This document shows, in pieces, positions 29,915 to 38,186 of a stretch of DNA of 39,972 bases; the stretch's first letter is position 1, and every line of letters starts with the position of its first letter. The stretch is from HOT-345 sp963531535 (GTDB lineage: Bacteria > Patescibacteriota > Gracilibacteria > Absconditabacterales > Absconditicoccaceae): the NCBI GenBank assembly GCA_963531535.1, contig CAUSGX010000008.1:1-39972 (forward strand), in the 5' to 3' direction. Made by a program: the position numbers and the translations under genes. The notes below the pieces were generated by a model that was not told the origin of the DNA, did not search any database, and saw nothing but the letters and a program-made list of their open reading frames with translations.

Positions 29915-30717
29915 TGAAGCTCAGTGCTCTAGAGATTCAGCAATTGCAGGATAAAATTTTGGATTGGTATGCTCAATATGGGAGAAAATTGCCTTGGAGA
30001 CTAACACAGGATCCTTATTTGATTCATATTTCTGAGGTAATGAGTCAGCAAACGCAGGTGGATCGCGTAATTCCTTATTGGGAGAAGTGGAGAAAGGTAT
30101 TGCCAGATTACCAAAGTTTAGCAAAGGTTAATAAATCAGATTTATTAACTCTTTGGTCTGGACTTGGATTTAATTCTAGAGCGTTGAGGTTACAAAGTTG
30201 TGCACAGGCTGTTGTGGAAAACTATTGAGGTGTTTTGCCTGAGAGTAGAGAAATGTTATTGGATCTGCCATGAATTGGTCCGTATACTGCAAGTGCGATT
30301 TGTGCATTTGCATGGAATCAGCCTGAGCCAGTGATTGATACTAATATTAGAAGAGTTTTGATTTTCTTGCTTGGATTAGATGAAGAGATGAGTTTAAAAG
30401 AGCTTGAGGTTCTTGCAAGAGAATTGATTCCAGTATGAAGAAGTAGAGATTGGCATAATGCATTGATGGATTATGGTGCGGTTCATCTTACGGCGAGAAA
30501 AACTAAGATCAAATCTCTCTGAAAACAGAGTAAATTTGAATGATCAGATAGAGAGGTGAGGTGATGGATTTTGAGGTATTTAACTAGAGAAAAGAAAAAA
30601 CTGACTATTGCTGAAGTTCAGAATGAGTTTCCGACTAAAGATATAGTTAAAATTCTTGATATAATGATAAAAGATGGTCTGGTGCAAGTTCAAAAAAATC
30701 AGATTTTTATTGAGTAA
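29914..30717 (+). CDS. mutY: A/G-specific adenine glycosylase MutY, without iron-sulfur motif
   Basis: Removes adenine mispaired with 8-oxoguanine. The protein is 267 residues, shorter than the ~350 of E. coli. HhH-GPD fold: LPWR near the start, the catalytic Glu in EVMSQQTQV (41), the helix-hairpin-helix LPGIGPYTAS (118-127) and the Asp in VIDTNIRRVL (142). After MDYGAVHLTARKTK, where MutY normally has the four Cys of a 4Fe-4S cluster, there is none: the text runs SLGKQSKFEGSDREVRG and only Cys 96 and 130 exist in the whole protein. The C-terminal NUDIX-like 8-oxoG recognition domain is also missing, replaced by ~60 residues resembling a small winged helix. It overlaps the patatin 2 stop by one base. 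Confidence 0.88.
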
Positions 30718-30729
30718 TATGATGATATT

Positions 30730-31401
30730 ATGCTTACATTTATTCCTACTCCAATTGGTAATAAGGAGGATATTACGCTTAGGGCTTTGAGGCTCTTGAA
30801 GGAATTGAGGTACTTAATTTGTGAGGATACCAGAACAACAAAAAAACTTTTACAAATGTATGAAATTGATTATTCTGATAAAGAGTTTTTCTCGCTTACG
30901 AGTTTTACTGACAAGGGGAAGCTTGCTCACTATGCTAATTTGATTAGAGAAAATGAGGTAGGAATGCTTTCTGATGCTGGGACTCCAGGGCTCTCAGATC
31001 CTGGGAAGATGCTTGTTCAGATTTGTCAAAGTGAGAGATTGAAGTATTCTATTCTTCCTGGGGCAAATGCACTTATTCCATCTATCGTGGCGGCAGGTTT
31101 TGATACTTCGGAGTTTGTGTATATTGGCTTTTTACCTCAGAAAAAGGGGCGTCAAACTGCTCTGAAAACTATGATTTCAAGTAATATTCCAACTTTTTTT
31201 TATGAATCAGTGCATAGGATGGGGAAATTGATTGAGGAACTTTATGAGCTTAATTTTGATGGGAAGATTGCGATAGCTAGGGAGGTGAGTAAGCTCTTTG
31301 AGGAGTATCAGACTTTTGAGTTCCTTCAGCTTTGGGATTTGTATCAGACTGGGAAACTCGTTTTGAAGTGAGAGTTTGTAGTTTGAGTATGTCCGCGGTA
31401 G
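30730..31401 (+). CDS. rsmI: 16S rRNA 2'-O-methyltransferase RsmI
   Basis: Methylates C1402 of 16S rRNA in the ribosomal P site. The product is 223 residues with the tetrapyrrole-methylase fold: FIPTPIGN at the N-terminus, CEDTRTTKKLL, MLSDAGTPGLSDPG (SAM-binding loop), ILPGANALIPSIVAAG and FYESVHR. The family's extra C-terminal domain is largely missing, as the usual length is about 280. UGA at 31369 is read as Gly, adding ten residues to the TAG at 31399; under the standard code it would stop there. It is last in the patatin-mutY-rsmI run, 12 bases after mutY. Confidence 0.92.
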
Positions 31402-31565
31402 GGATTCCCCGAGTTGGTGTTTATTATAATTGTATGATTTTTTGCTATTAATATAGTTGTGTCATCTTCTGTCTATAAAATATGTGAAAAAAGGGAGAAA
31501 AATCAGATTTCTTTGTGTGTTTTTGCTTTGTTTTGTCTGATGTTTTTAAAAAAATGATTTTTCTC

Positions 31566-31593
31566 TTGCATTTTGTCTTTAAATTCATATAAA
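31566..31593 (+). promoter_or_regulatory. Promoter of the tRNA-Phe/Ile/Pro cluster
   Basis: TTGCAT (31566-31571), a 16-bp spacer and TATAAA (31588-31593), 18 bases before tRNA-Phe. Confidence 0.6.
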
Positions 31594-31611
31594 CTCACTT
31601 GCTCTTTTTGA

Positions 31612-31686
31612 GCCAAGGTAGCTCAGTGGTAGAGCAGAGGCCTGAAAAGCCTTGTGTCGGCAGTTCGATTCTGCCTCTTGGCACCA
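31612..31686 (+). tRNA. tRNA-Phe (anticodon GAA)
   Basis: Acceptor GCCAAGG pairs with TCTTGGC (one G-T). The anticodon loop CTGAAAA gives GAA. The T arm contains AGTTCGATTCTG. CCA is encoded. Confidence 0.95.
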
Positions 31687-31709
31687 CTTTGTAAAAGACT
31701 ATATAGAAT

Positions 31710-31786
31710 GGGCGTGTAGCTCAGGCGGTTAGAGCGCACCTCTGATAAGGGTGAGGTCGGTGGTTCGAGTCCACCCACGCCCACCA
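31710..31786 (+). tRNA. tRNA-Ile (anticodon GAU)
   Basis: Acceptor GGGCGTG pairs with CACGCCC. The anticodon loop CTGATAA gives GAU. The T arm contains GGTTCGAGTCC. CCA is encoded. Confidence 0.95.
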
Positions 31787-31804
31787 TTCTAAAAAGTGAA
31801 TTTT

Positions 31805-31878
31805 CGGGAATTAGCTCAGATGGCTAGAGCGCTTGGTTTGGGACCAAGAGGTCGCGAGTTCGAGTCCCGCATTCCCGA
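31805..31878 (+). tRNA. tRNA-Pro (anticodon UGG)
   Basis: Acceptor CGGGAAT pairs with ATTCCCG. The anticodon loop TTTGGGA gives UGG. The T arm contains AGTTCGAGTCC. Unlike its two neighbours, no CCA is encoded (GAGG follows). Confidence 0.95.
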
Positions 31879-32027
31879 GGTTAGGTATGTATAAATCTTT
31901 TTGTATACTTCTTGCTGTTGCGAGGTTTAGATACAATGAGATGTGGTTTTGAGATAGGGTTGATAGCTATGTCTTTGTGATGTATGACTGTCAAATGATC
32001 AAAATCAACTTTTTTTTTGAAAATCTC

Positions 32028-32055
32028 TTGCAATTGTCAAGAAGATTCATATAGT
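32028..32055 (+). promoter_or_regulatory. Promoter of the tuf-S10 cluster
   Basis: TTGCAA (32028-32033), a 16-bp spacer and TATAGT (32050-32055), 44 bases before tuf. Confidence 0.6.
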
Positions 32056-32099
32056 ATGTAGGTATGTTTATTATTTTAGTTTATTAAACAGAAATTACT

Positions 32100-33272
32100 A
32101 TGGCTACTAAACCACACGTAAATGTTGGAACTATTGGTCACGTTGATCACGGTAAGACAACATTGACTGCTGCTCTTACAGCTGTTGCTTCAACTAAAGG
32201 GTATGCAAAATTTACAGCGTATGATCAGATTGATAACGCTCCAGAAGAGAAGGCAAGAGGTATTACTATTGCTTCTAGACATGTAGAATATGAAACTGAT
32301 AACAGACACTATGCTCATATTGATTGTCCAGGTCATGCTGACTATGTAAAAAATATGATCGTTGGTGCTGCTCAGATGGATGGAGCTATTTTGCTTTGTT
32401 CAGCTGTTGATGGACCAATGCCTCAGACAAGAGAACATATTCTTTTGGCTAAGCAGGTAAATGTTCCAAAGATCGTTGTATTCTTGAACAAATGTGATAT
32501 GGTTGATGATCCTGATATGATCGACCTTGTTGAAGAAGAAATCAGAGAACTTTTGAAGAGTAATGGTTTTGATGAGAACGCTCCTATTATTAGAGGTTCT
32601 GCTCTTAAGGCTGTTGAGAATCCTAACGATGAAGCTGCTGCAAAGCCTATTTGGGAGCTTTTTGAAGCTTTGGATACTTATATTCCAGTTCCTGAGAGAG
32701 ATAATCAAAAGCCTTTCTTGATGCCAGTTGAGGATGTATTCTCTATTAAGGGTAGAGGTACTGTAGCAACAGGAAGAATTGAAAGAGGTATTGTTAAGAT
32801 GAATGATGAACTTGAACTTCTTGGTCTTGGTGCTGATCCTTTGAAGACTGTAGTTACAGGTATTGAAATGTTTCATAAGGCTTGGAATGAAGCAGAAGCT
32901 GGAATGAATGTTGGACTTTTGCTTAGAGGTGTAGATAAGGATGCTATTGAAAGAGGACAGGTTCTTGCAAAGCCAGGAACTGTAAAGACTTTCAAGAAGT
33001 TTGAAGCTGAGGTGTATGTACTTAAAAAGGAAGAAGGAGGAAGACATACTCCATTTATGAGTGGTTATAGACCTCAATTCTTTATGGGAACTACAGATAT
33101 TACAGGAAATATCGAACTTGCTCCTGGTGTAGAAATGATTATGCCTGGTGATAATGCAAAGATTATTGTTGAACTTATCTATCCAGTTGCTATGGAAGAT
33201 GGAATGAGATTTGCTATTAGAGAAGGAGGTAGAACTGTAGGTGCTGGAGTTGTTACAAAAGTGCTTGAATAG
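32100..33272 (+). CDS. tuf: Elongation factor Tu
   Basis: GTPase that delivers aminoacyl-tRNA to the ribosome. At 390 residues it is full length. GTP-binding motifs: GTIGHVDHGKTTL, the switch-region RGITIASRHVEYE (most bacteria have a Thr/Asn-His variant), DCPGH and NKCD. Domains 2 and 3 follow, with GRGTVATGRIERG and AIREGGRTVGAGVV. Every one of its several dozen glycines uses a GGN codon and no UGA occurs, unlike less expressed genes in the window, so the gene reads identically in both codes. It lies before rpsJ as in the classic str-S10 arrangement, though rpsL, rpsG and fusA are not upstream; three tRNA genes are there instead. No Shine-Dalgarno sequence is visible. Confidence 0.98.
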   Translation: MATKPHVNVGTIGHVDHGKTTLTAALTAVASTKGYAKFTAYDQIDNAPEEKARGITIASRHVEYETDNRHYAHIDCPGHADYVKNMIVGAAQMDGAILLCSAVDGPMPQTREHILLAKQVNVPKIVVFLNKCDMVDDPDMIDLVEEEIRELLKSNGFDENAPIIRGSALKAVENPNDEAAAKPIWELFEALDTYIPVPERDNQKPFLMPVEDVFSIKGRGTVATGRIERGIVKMNDELELLGLGADPLKTVVTGIEMFHKAWNEAEAGMNVGLLLRGVDKDAIERGQVLAKPGTVKTFKKFEAEVYVLKKEEGGRHTPFMSGYRPQFFMGTTDITGNIELAPGVEMIMPGDNAKIIVELIYPVAMEDGMRFAIREGGRTVGAGVVTKVLE

Positions 33273-33287
33273 TTTATAGAAAAGATA

Positions 33288-33340
33288 AAAGACAGACCTT
33301 GGAAAAGGTTTAAAATCAGTTTTTCTGGGGTCTGTTTTCT
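33288..33340 (+). terminator. Hairpin after tuf, probable (partial) terminator
   Basis: ACAGACC (33292-33298) pairs with GGTCTGT (33329-33335) around an internal 30-base loop, followed by TTTTCTT. It is weaker than the other terminators, so some transcription may pass into rpsJ. Confidence 0.5.
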
Positions 33341-33368
33341 TAATATTTATTTTTAATCGAGAGTGTAT

Positions 33369-33698
33369 ATGTCTGCTGTAAAAAAAGATCAGAGTCCAAA
33401 GTTGAGAATTAAATTGAAGAGTTATGATGTGAGAATGTTGGAGTCTTCTGTTTCTAAAGTTGTAGGGCTTTTGGTAAAATCAGGTGCTCAGATTAAGGGG
33501 CCTATTCCTTTGCCAAAGAAAAGGAAGGTGTATACTGTTTTGAGATCAAACTTTAAGTTTAAGAAATCTAGAGAACAGTTTGAGAGAATTTCTTATACAA
33601 GAGTAGTTGATGTTGTAGAGAGTGGTTCAAAGACTATGGAATATCTACAGAATCTATCTATTCCAGTAGGAGTTCTTGTTGATGTTAAGGTTTTTTAA
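33369..33698 (+). CDS. rpsJ: 30S ribosomal protein S10
   Basis: Small-subunit head protein, also a transcription antitermination partner (NusE) in other bacteria. The product is 109 residues, with KLRIKLKSYDVRMLE, GAQIKGPIPLPKKRKVYTVLRS and the loop around SREQFERISYTRVVDV, as in S10. The ATG at 33369 is preferred to an in-frame GTG two codons earlier. No UGA is used. It is first of the ribosomal run; a 90-base gap with a strong hairpin separates it from rplC. Confidence 0.97.
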   Translation: MSAVKKDQSPKLRIKLKSYDVRMLESSVSKVVGLLVKSGAQIKGPIPLPKKRKVYTVLRSNFKFKKSREQFERISYTRVVDVVESGSKTMEYLQNLSIPVGVLVDVKVF

Positions 33699-33715
33699 GT
33701 TAAAGTATTATAAAA

Positions 33716-33756
33716 TACGAATTACGAATTGTGGGTATACTTATTCGTAATTGGTA
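33716..33756. other. Strong hairpin between rpsJ and rplC
   Basis: TACGAATTACGAAT (33716-33729) pairs with ATTCGTAATTGGTA (33743-33756) at 13 of 14 positions, with a 13-base loop and no T tract after it. The left arm is a tandem ACGAATT repeat. It may protect mRNA, act as a leader element for rplC, or be a mobile-like repeat. Confidence 0.6.
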
Positions 33757-33788
33757 ATTTGTACTTTGTTTTTAATTGATCAGGTTTT

Positions 33789-34403
33789 ATGATTATGTCT
33801 AGTACTAAAGGAGGAATTGTTGTTTCAAAGCAAGAAATGACAAAGATGTGGATTGATGATAAGTTTGTTCCTGTAACTCTTGTAAAGCTTCTTCCTCAGG
33901 AGATTATCAGATATAAGACTCATGGGAAGGATGGATATGTTGCAGCGGTTGTTGGTGTTGAGAAGAAAGAACTAAACAAGGAAAAAGGGCAGAAGGTTGC
34001 TTATAGTATGGTTACTGAATTTCCTGTAGATGACAGCTTTCTTACTGCTCATCAGGCTGGTGAAAGTTTGGATGGGGCTCTTTTTGATGGAGTGGCTACT
34101 ATTTCTGTAACTGCTTATTCTAAGGGAAAGGGATATCAAGGAATGGTAAAGAGATGTAATATTAAGTGAGGTCCTGCTACTCATGGACATAAGTTTACAA
34201 GAAGTGGTGGTTCAAAAGGTAATAGAAAGCCTAGAAGAACCATGAAAGGACATCCACATGCAGGGCATATGGGTGCTGAGAAACTTACTATTAAGAGAAT
34301 TCCGCTCTTGAAAGTTCTTGATAGAGATAATGAAAAGCTTATGGTGGTTAAAGGATCTTTGCCAGGTGCTAGAAATTCTAAACTAAAATTCTTCGTAGAG
34401 TAG
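33789..34403 (+). CDS. rplC: 50S ribosomal protein L3
   Basis: Assembly-initiating large-subunit protein. The product is 204 residues. The globular part includes the DGYVAAVVG segment and SVTAYSKGKGYQGMVKRCNIKGGPATHGH, whose first Gly before G-P is UGA (34167); the tail has GNRKPRRTMKGHPHAGHMG and a final RNSKLKFFVE. The frame has ATGs at 33789 and 33795; the first is listed, the second is equally possible. Members of this family are usually ~205-210 residues. Confidence 0.96.
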
Positions 34404-34430
34404 TTTTTATGATATTATTCTTAATCTAAA

Positions 34431-35057
34431 ATGGTATATTCTGTTGATGTGTATGATAAGAATGGAAAGGTTGCTTCAAAGTTTGATTTTAATGGAGATG
34501 TTTTTGCTGATGAAAAGGTAAATCAATCTCTAATTCATGAATATCTTTTGCTTCAGACTGCTAATGCTCGTAATGTTATTGCTAGTACAAAAACTAGAGC
34601 TGAGGTTTCTGGGTCTGGTAGAAAGCTTTATAAGCAAAAAGGTACAGGTAATGCTAGAGTTGGAGATAAAAATTCTCCAATTAGAAGACATGGAGGAGTT
34701 GCTTTTGGTCCTACTTCTGAAAGAAACTTTGAAAAGACTATGACAAAAAAAGCTAGAAAGTTGGCGCTTAATGGTTTGTTGACTCTTAAGTTGAAAGATA
34801 ATGCTGTTTCAGGATTAGATCTTGATACTATGGCTCCTAGTACTAAGTCTGCTATTTCTCTTTTGTCTACTATGGGACAGAGTGGAAAGAAGGTATTGCT
34901 TGTTTTGGATAAGAAAGAGGATGGTATTGTAAAGTCATTTAGAAATATTGAAGGTGTGAAATATTTGTTGGTGGATTATCTTAATCCTTATGATCTTATG
35001 AATGCAGATGCTGTTGTATTCTTAAAACCAGCATTAGAAATTGTGAATCAGGCTTAA
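34431..35057 (+). CDS. rplD: 50S ribosomal protein L4
   Basis: Large-subunit protein that lines the exit tunnel; in E. coli it represses its own operon. The product is 208 residues. Family marks are HEYLLLQTANAR, RAEVSGSGRKLYKQKGTGNARVGD (the tunnel loop), SPIRRHGGVAFGP, and KKARKLALNGLLTLK. The first codon follows AATCTAAA with no Shine-Dalgarno sequence. There is no UGA in the frame. It lies 27 bases after rplC. Confidence 0.97.
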   Translation: MVYSVDVYDKNGKVASKFDFNGDVFADEKVNQSLIHEYLLLQTANARNVIASTKTRAEVSGSGRKLYKQKGTGNARVGDKNSPIRRHGGVAFGPTSERNFEKTMTKKARKLALNGLLTLKLKDNAVSGLDLDTMAPSTKSAISLLSTMGQSGKKVLLVLDKKEDGIVKSFRNIEGVKYLLVDYLNPYDLMNADAVVFLKPALEIVNQA

Positions 35058-35093
35058 CTTTATTGAAATATTTATGTTTTTTGTTACAACATT

Positions 35094-35435
35094 ATGACAT
35101 TTAAAGAGAAATTGCAGAGAAGAGCTAGAAAAAATACTGCTACTAAGGCTCTTGTAAAGTTTAGTCCTTATGACATTATTTTGGCTCCTGTTTTGACTGA
35201 AAAATCTTACAGACAGCAGGAATTAGCTAATAAATATGTATTTAAGGTACATAATGATGCTAATAAGAATGATGTTGATGTAGCTATTCAATATCTTTAT
35301 AAGGTTAATCCTGTGAAGATTAATATTGTGAATACTGCATTCAAGGGAAGAGAGAGAAGAAAGCTTGTAAAGAGAGCTTTCAAGAAGGCTATTGTGACTC
35401 TTGGAAAAGATCAAAAGATTGAATTTGCTGTATAA
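35094..35435 (+). CDS. rplW: 50S ribosomal protein L23
   Basis: Large-subunit protein at the tunnel exit, docking site for trigger factor and SRP in other bacteria. The product is 113 residues with ILAPVLTEKSYRQQELANKYVFKVH, VNPVKINIVNT and a basic GRERRKLVKRAFKKAIVTL loop region. About 18 N-terminal residues (MTFKEKLQRRARKNTATK) are extra compared with E. coli L23, which begins near DIILAP. No UGA in the frame. Confidence 0.97.
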   Translation: MTFKEKLQRRARKNTATKALVKFSPYDIILAPVLTEKSYRQQELANKYVFKVHNDANKNDVDVAIQYLYKVNPVKINIVNTAFKGRERRKLVKRAFKKAIVTLGKDQKIEFAV

Positions 35436-35467
35436 GAATTATTTAGTATTGTAAGTATGTGATTTAG

Positions 35468-36310
35468 ATGGCTGTAAAAAAGTATAAACCCTACACTCCT
35501 TCTAGAAGGTTCATGATTGGTTATGATTTTTCAGAGATTACTTCAAAGAGACCTGAAAAATCTCTTACAGTAACACTTGGAAGAACTGGAGGTAGAAATA
35601 ATCAGTGAAGAATTACTTCTAGATTTATGGCTGGAGGTCATAAGAGGCTTTATAGAATCATTGATTTCAAGGGATATAATAAGTTAGATATTCCTGCAAA
35701 GGTAGCTTCTATTGAATATGATCCATATAGAACTGCTAGAATTGCTCTTCTTAACTTTGTTGATGGAGAGAAGAGGTATGTGTTGGCATGGAAGGGTATT
35801 GTTGTAGGACAGAAGGTTGCTAACGGTCTTTCTAGTGAAATTGCTCCTGGAAATAGAAAGCAGCTTAAGGATATTCCAGAAGGTATGAATATTTTCAATC
35901 TTGAGATTACTCCTTTTTCTGAGGGTAAGCTTATTAAGTCTGCTGGTTCTGTAGCTACAATTGCTGGTAGGGATGAAGCTTTGAAGGTTGTATTTGTAAA
36001 AATGCCATCTGGAGAGGTTAGAAAGTTTAATGAGAATTGTTGGGCTACTATTGGAGAAATTTCTAATGGAGATCATAAAAATGTTGTTATTGGTAAGGCT
36101 GGTAGACAGAGATGGCTTGGTAGAAAACCAAGAGTCCTTGGAAAGAATATGAACCCAGTAGACCATCCACTTGGAGGATGAGAGGCTCACTCTCCTATTG
36201 GTTCAAAGAGAGGACCTAAGTCATTTAGTGGAAAGCTTGTTTCTTCTGGAATGAAGACAAGAAAAGGAAAGAAATGGTCTGATAGATTTATTGTTTCAAA
36301 GAGAAAATAA
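35468..36310 (+). CDS. rplB: 50S ribosomal protein L2
   Basis: Large-subunit core protein near the peptidyl transferase centre. The product is 280 residues, the usual size. UGA codes two conserved glycines: in GRNNQGRITSR (35609) and in HPLGGGEAHSP (36179), where E. coli has HPHGGGEG. So the frame looks split without recoding. Other marks are AGGHKRLYRIIDFK, RKFNENCWATIGEISN, GRQRWLGRKPRVLG and a C-terminal GMKTRKGKKWSDRFIV. Here L2 has HPLGG where most have HPHGG; the His normally implicated near the active site is therefore Leu. Confidence 0.97.
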
Positions 36311-36348
36311 TTTTTTGGAAAGGATTTTATTTGTATATATTTTGTTAA

Positions 36349-36606
36349 ATGGCTAGATCTCTTAAAAAAGGTTTCTATGTAAATGAGAAATTGATGAATA
36401 AGCTTCTAAAGATGAACGAAACTGGAGATAAGAAAGTAATTAAGGTTTGGGATAGAGCTTGTCATATCGTGCCAGAAATGATTGGATATACTTTTGCGGT
36501 ACATAATGGGAAACAATTTGTGACTGTTTATGTAACTGAAGATATGCTCGGACATAGATTGGGTGAATTTGTTCCTACAAGACTCTTTAGAGGACATCCT
36601 TTCTAA
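36349..36606 (+). CDS. rpsS: 30S ribosomal protein S19
   Basis: Head protein of the small subunit that contacts S13 and the A-site tRNA. It is 85 residues: MARSLKKGFYVNEKLM, then KVWDRACHIVPEMIGYTFAVHNGKQFVTVYV and a C-terminal LGEFVPTRLFRGHPF. The core DRACHIVPEMIG replaces the common RSSTIVPEMVG, with an unusual Cys-His. No UGA in the frame. Confidence 0.97.
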   Translation: MARSLKKGFYVNEKLMNKLLKMNETGDKKVIKVWDRACHIVPEMIGYTFAVHNGKQFVTVYVTEDMLGHRLGEFVPTRLFRGHPF

Positions 36607-36658
36607 TTAAATTCAGGTTTTTCTGAATGTGTATTTAACTATTAAATCTTATGGTATT

Positions 36659-36997
36659 ATGAGTAAACAGGTTACAGCAGAGTTGAGATATGCACTTTGC
36701 TCAGAGAAAAAGATGAATCTTGTAGCAGATCTTGTAAGATGAAAATCTGTTGTTAAGGCATTGGATATGTTGGAGTATATGCCTAAGAAGGGAGCTAAGG
36801 TACTCTATAAGCTTGTAAAGTCAGCTGCAGCTAATGCGGTACATAATGATAAAATGGAGCTTGATACTCTTGTTATTGATAGAATTTATGTTGGAAGAGG
36901 TCCAAAGATTAAGAGAGTTAGATTTGTTTCTAGATCAAGAATTAGTCATTATGAGAAATATAGATCTTATGTAAAAGTTGTTTTAAATACTAAGTAG
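36659..36997 (+). CDS. rplV: 50S ribosomal protein L22
   Basis: Large-subunit protein with a beta hairpin lining the exit tunnel. The product is 112 residues. The N-terminal helix has AELRYALCSEKKMNLVADLVRGKSV, whose Gly is a UGA codon (36738-36740); then LVKSAAANAVHND and the hairpin IDRIYVGRGPKIKRVRFVSRSRI, typical of L22. The ATG at 36659 has no Shine-Dalgarno sequence. It ends at TAG ten bases before rpsC. Confidence 0.96.
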
Positions 36998-37006
36998 TTT
37001 GTGAAT

Positions 37007-37675
37007 ATGTGACAAAAGGTAAATCCAATAGGAATGAGAGTTGGAATTATGAAATCACGACCATCTGAATGGTTCGCAAAGACAAGAAGACTATCTGCAG
37101 ATTTCTTTGTTGAAGATATTAAAGTGAGAGATTTTTTGGAAAAGAAGCTTGCTAGATCTGGTGTGGCTAAGGTTGTGATTAGAAAGACTCTCAAAGAAGG
37201 TGAAATTATTCTTTTCGCATCAAAGGTTGGTGTTATTATGGGGAAAAATGGTGAAAAGATTAAGGCTTTGGAAGAGGAATTGACAAAGAAGTTTGGTAAG
37301 CCTTTTAAGATTACTGTCAAAGAAGTAAGAACTCCTGAACTTTCTGCTAAGATTATGGCTGAATATATCGCTTCTCAACTTGAGGCTAGAATGCCATATA
37401 GAAAGGTTGTAAAACAAGTACTTTCTAGGGTTATGGAAAAGGGAGCAAGTGGTATTAAGATTCAGATCGGAGGAAGACTTGGAGGTACTGATATTGCTAG
37501 AAGTGAAAAGTTTATTGATGGTAGAGTATCTTTGCAGACTTTTAGATCTGATATTGATTATCATTATCTTCAGGCTATGACTAAGTACGGAGTACTTGGA
37601 ATTAAGGTTTGGATTGAAAAGTGAGTACTTACTGGTACAAAGAAGAAAGCAAAGAAAACTCTGAATTTAGACTAA
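37007..37675 (+). CDS. rpsC: 30S ribosomal protein S3
   Basis: Head protein at the mRNA entry channel with helicase activity. The product is 222 residues. The second codon is UGA, giving the universal start MGQKVNPIGMRVG; standard gene finders would begin later at an internal ATG. The KH domain contains GVIMGKNGEKIKALEEEL; the C-terminal domain contains RMPYRKVVKQVLSRVMEKGASGIKI, GGRLGGTDIARSE and GVLGIKVWI. A second UGA (37622) falls shortly before the end, in KGVLTGTKK. Confidence 0.97.
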
Positions 37676-37737
37676 TTTTTAGTCGGTTGATATTGGTTCA
37701 GATTTGGTATATTTTTTAATTGAGATTTGTTATTATC

Positions 37738-38157
37738 ATGTTGTTGACTCCAAAAAAATGGAAATATAGAAAGCAAATAGTTCCATCATTGAAAGGAAAA
37801 AGTGCTAGAGGAAACTATGTAGCATTTGGAGAATATGGGCTTAAGGCTACTACTAGTGGATACCTTACTAATAAGCAACTTGAGGCTGCCAGAAAGGTTA
37901 TTGTTAGACATACAAGAAAGGTTGGTCAGCTTTGGATGAGAGTTTTCCCTGATACTCCTATTACTAAAAAAGGACTTGAAATGCCGATGGGATCTGGAAA
38001 GGGAGATGTTGATATTTATGCGGCTCCAGTAAGAAAGGGGAAGATCGTATTTGAACTTTCAGGACTTTCTAGAGAGTTAGCTGAACAGGTAATTATCAGT
38101 GCTGCGAAAAAGTTGCCAATTAAGGCAAGATTTGTAGCGAAGGGAGAAATTAAGTAA
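37738..38157 (+). CDS. rplP: 50S ribosomal protein L16
   Basis: Large-subunit protein that organises the A-site tRNA pocket. The product is 139 residues. It begins MLLTPKKWKYRKQ (most bacteria have MLxPKRxKYRK), then KGKSARGNYVAFGEYGLKA, LEAARKVIVRHTRK, WMRVFPDTPITKKGLEMPMGSGKGDVD and SRELAEQVIISAAKKLP. An upstream in-frame TTG at 37720 exists, but the ATG matches the family. No UGA is used. Confidence 0.97.
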   Translation: MLLTPKKWKYRKQIVPSLKGKSARGNYVAFGEYGLKATTSGYLTNKQLEAARKVIVRHTRKVGQLWMRVFPDTPITKKGLEMPMGSGKGDVDIYAAPVRKGKIVFELSGLSRELAEQVIISAAKKLPIKARFVAKGEIK

Positions 38158-38186
38158 TATTTTTATACCACTAAAGTGTTTTTGAG

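Noticed and set aside
31402..31565. Gene or RNA between rsmI and the tRNA cluster
   Set aside because: No frame of useful length and no recognisable RNA fold; only the promoter at its right end is supported.
32400..33077. Long minus-strand frame opposite tuf, and similar ones opposite rplB and leuS
   Set aside because: Shadows produced by the codon bias of the real genes; their translations are Ser/Asn/His-rich without any family pattern.
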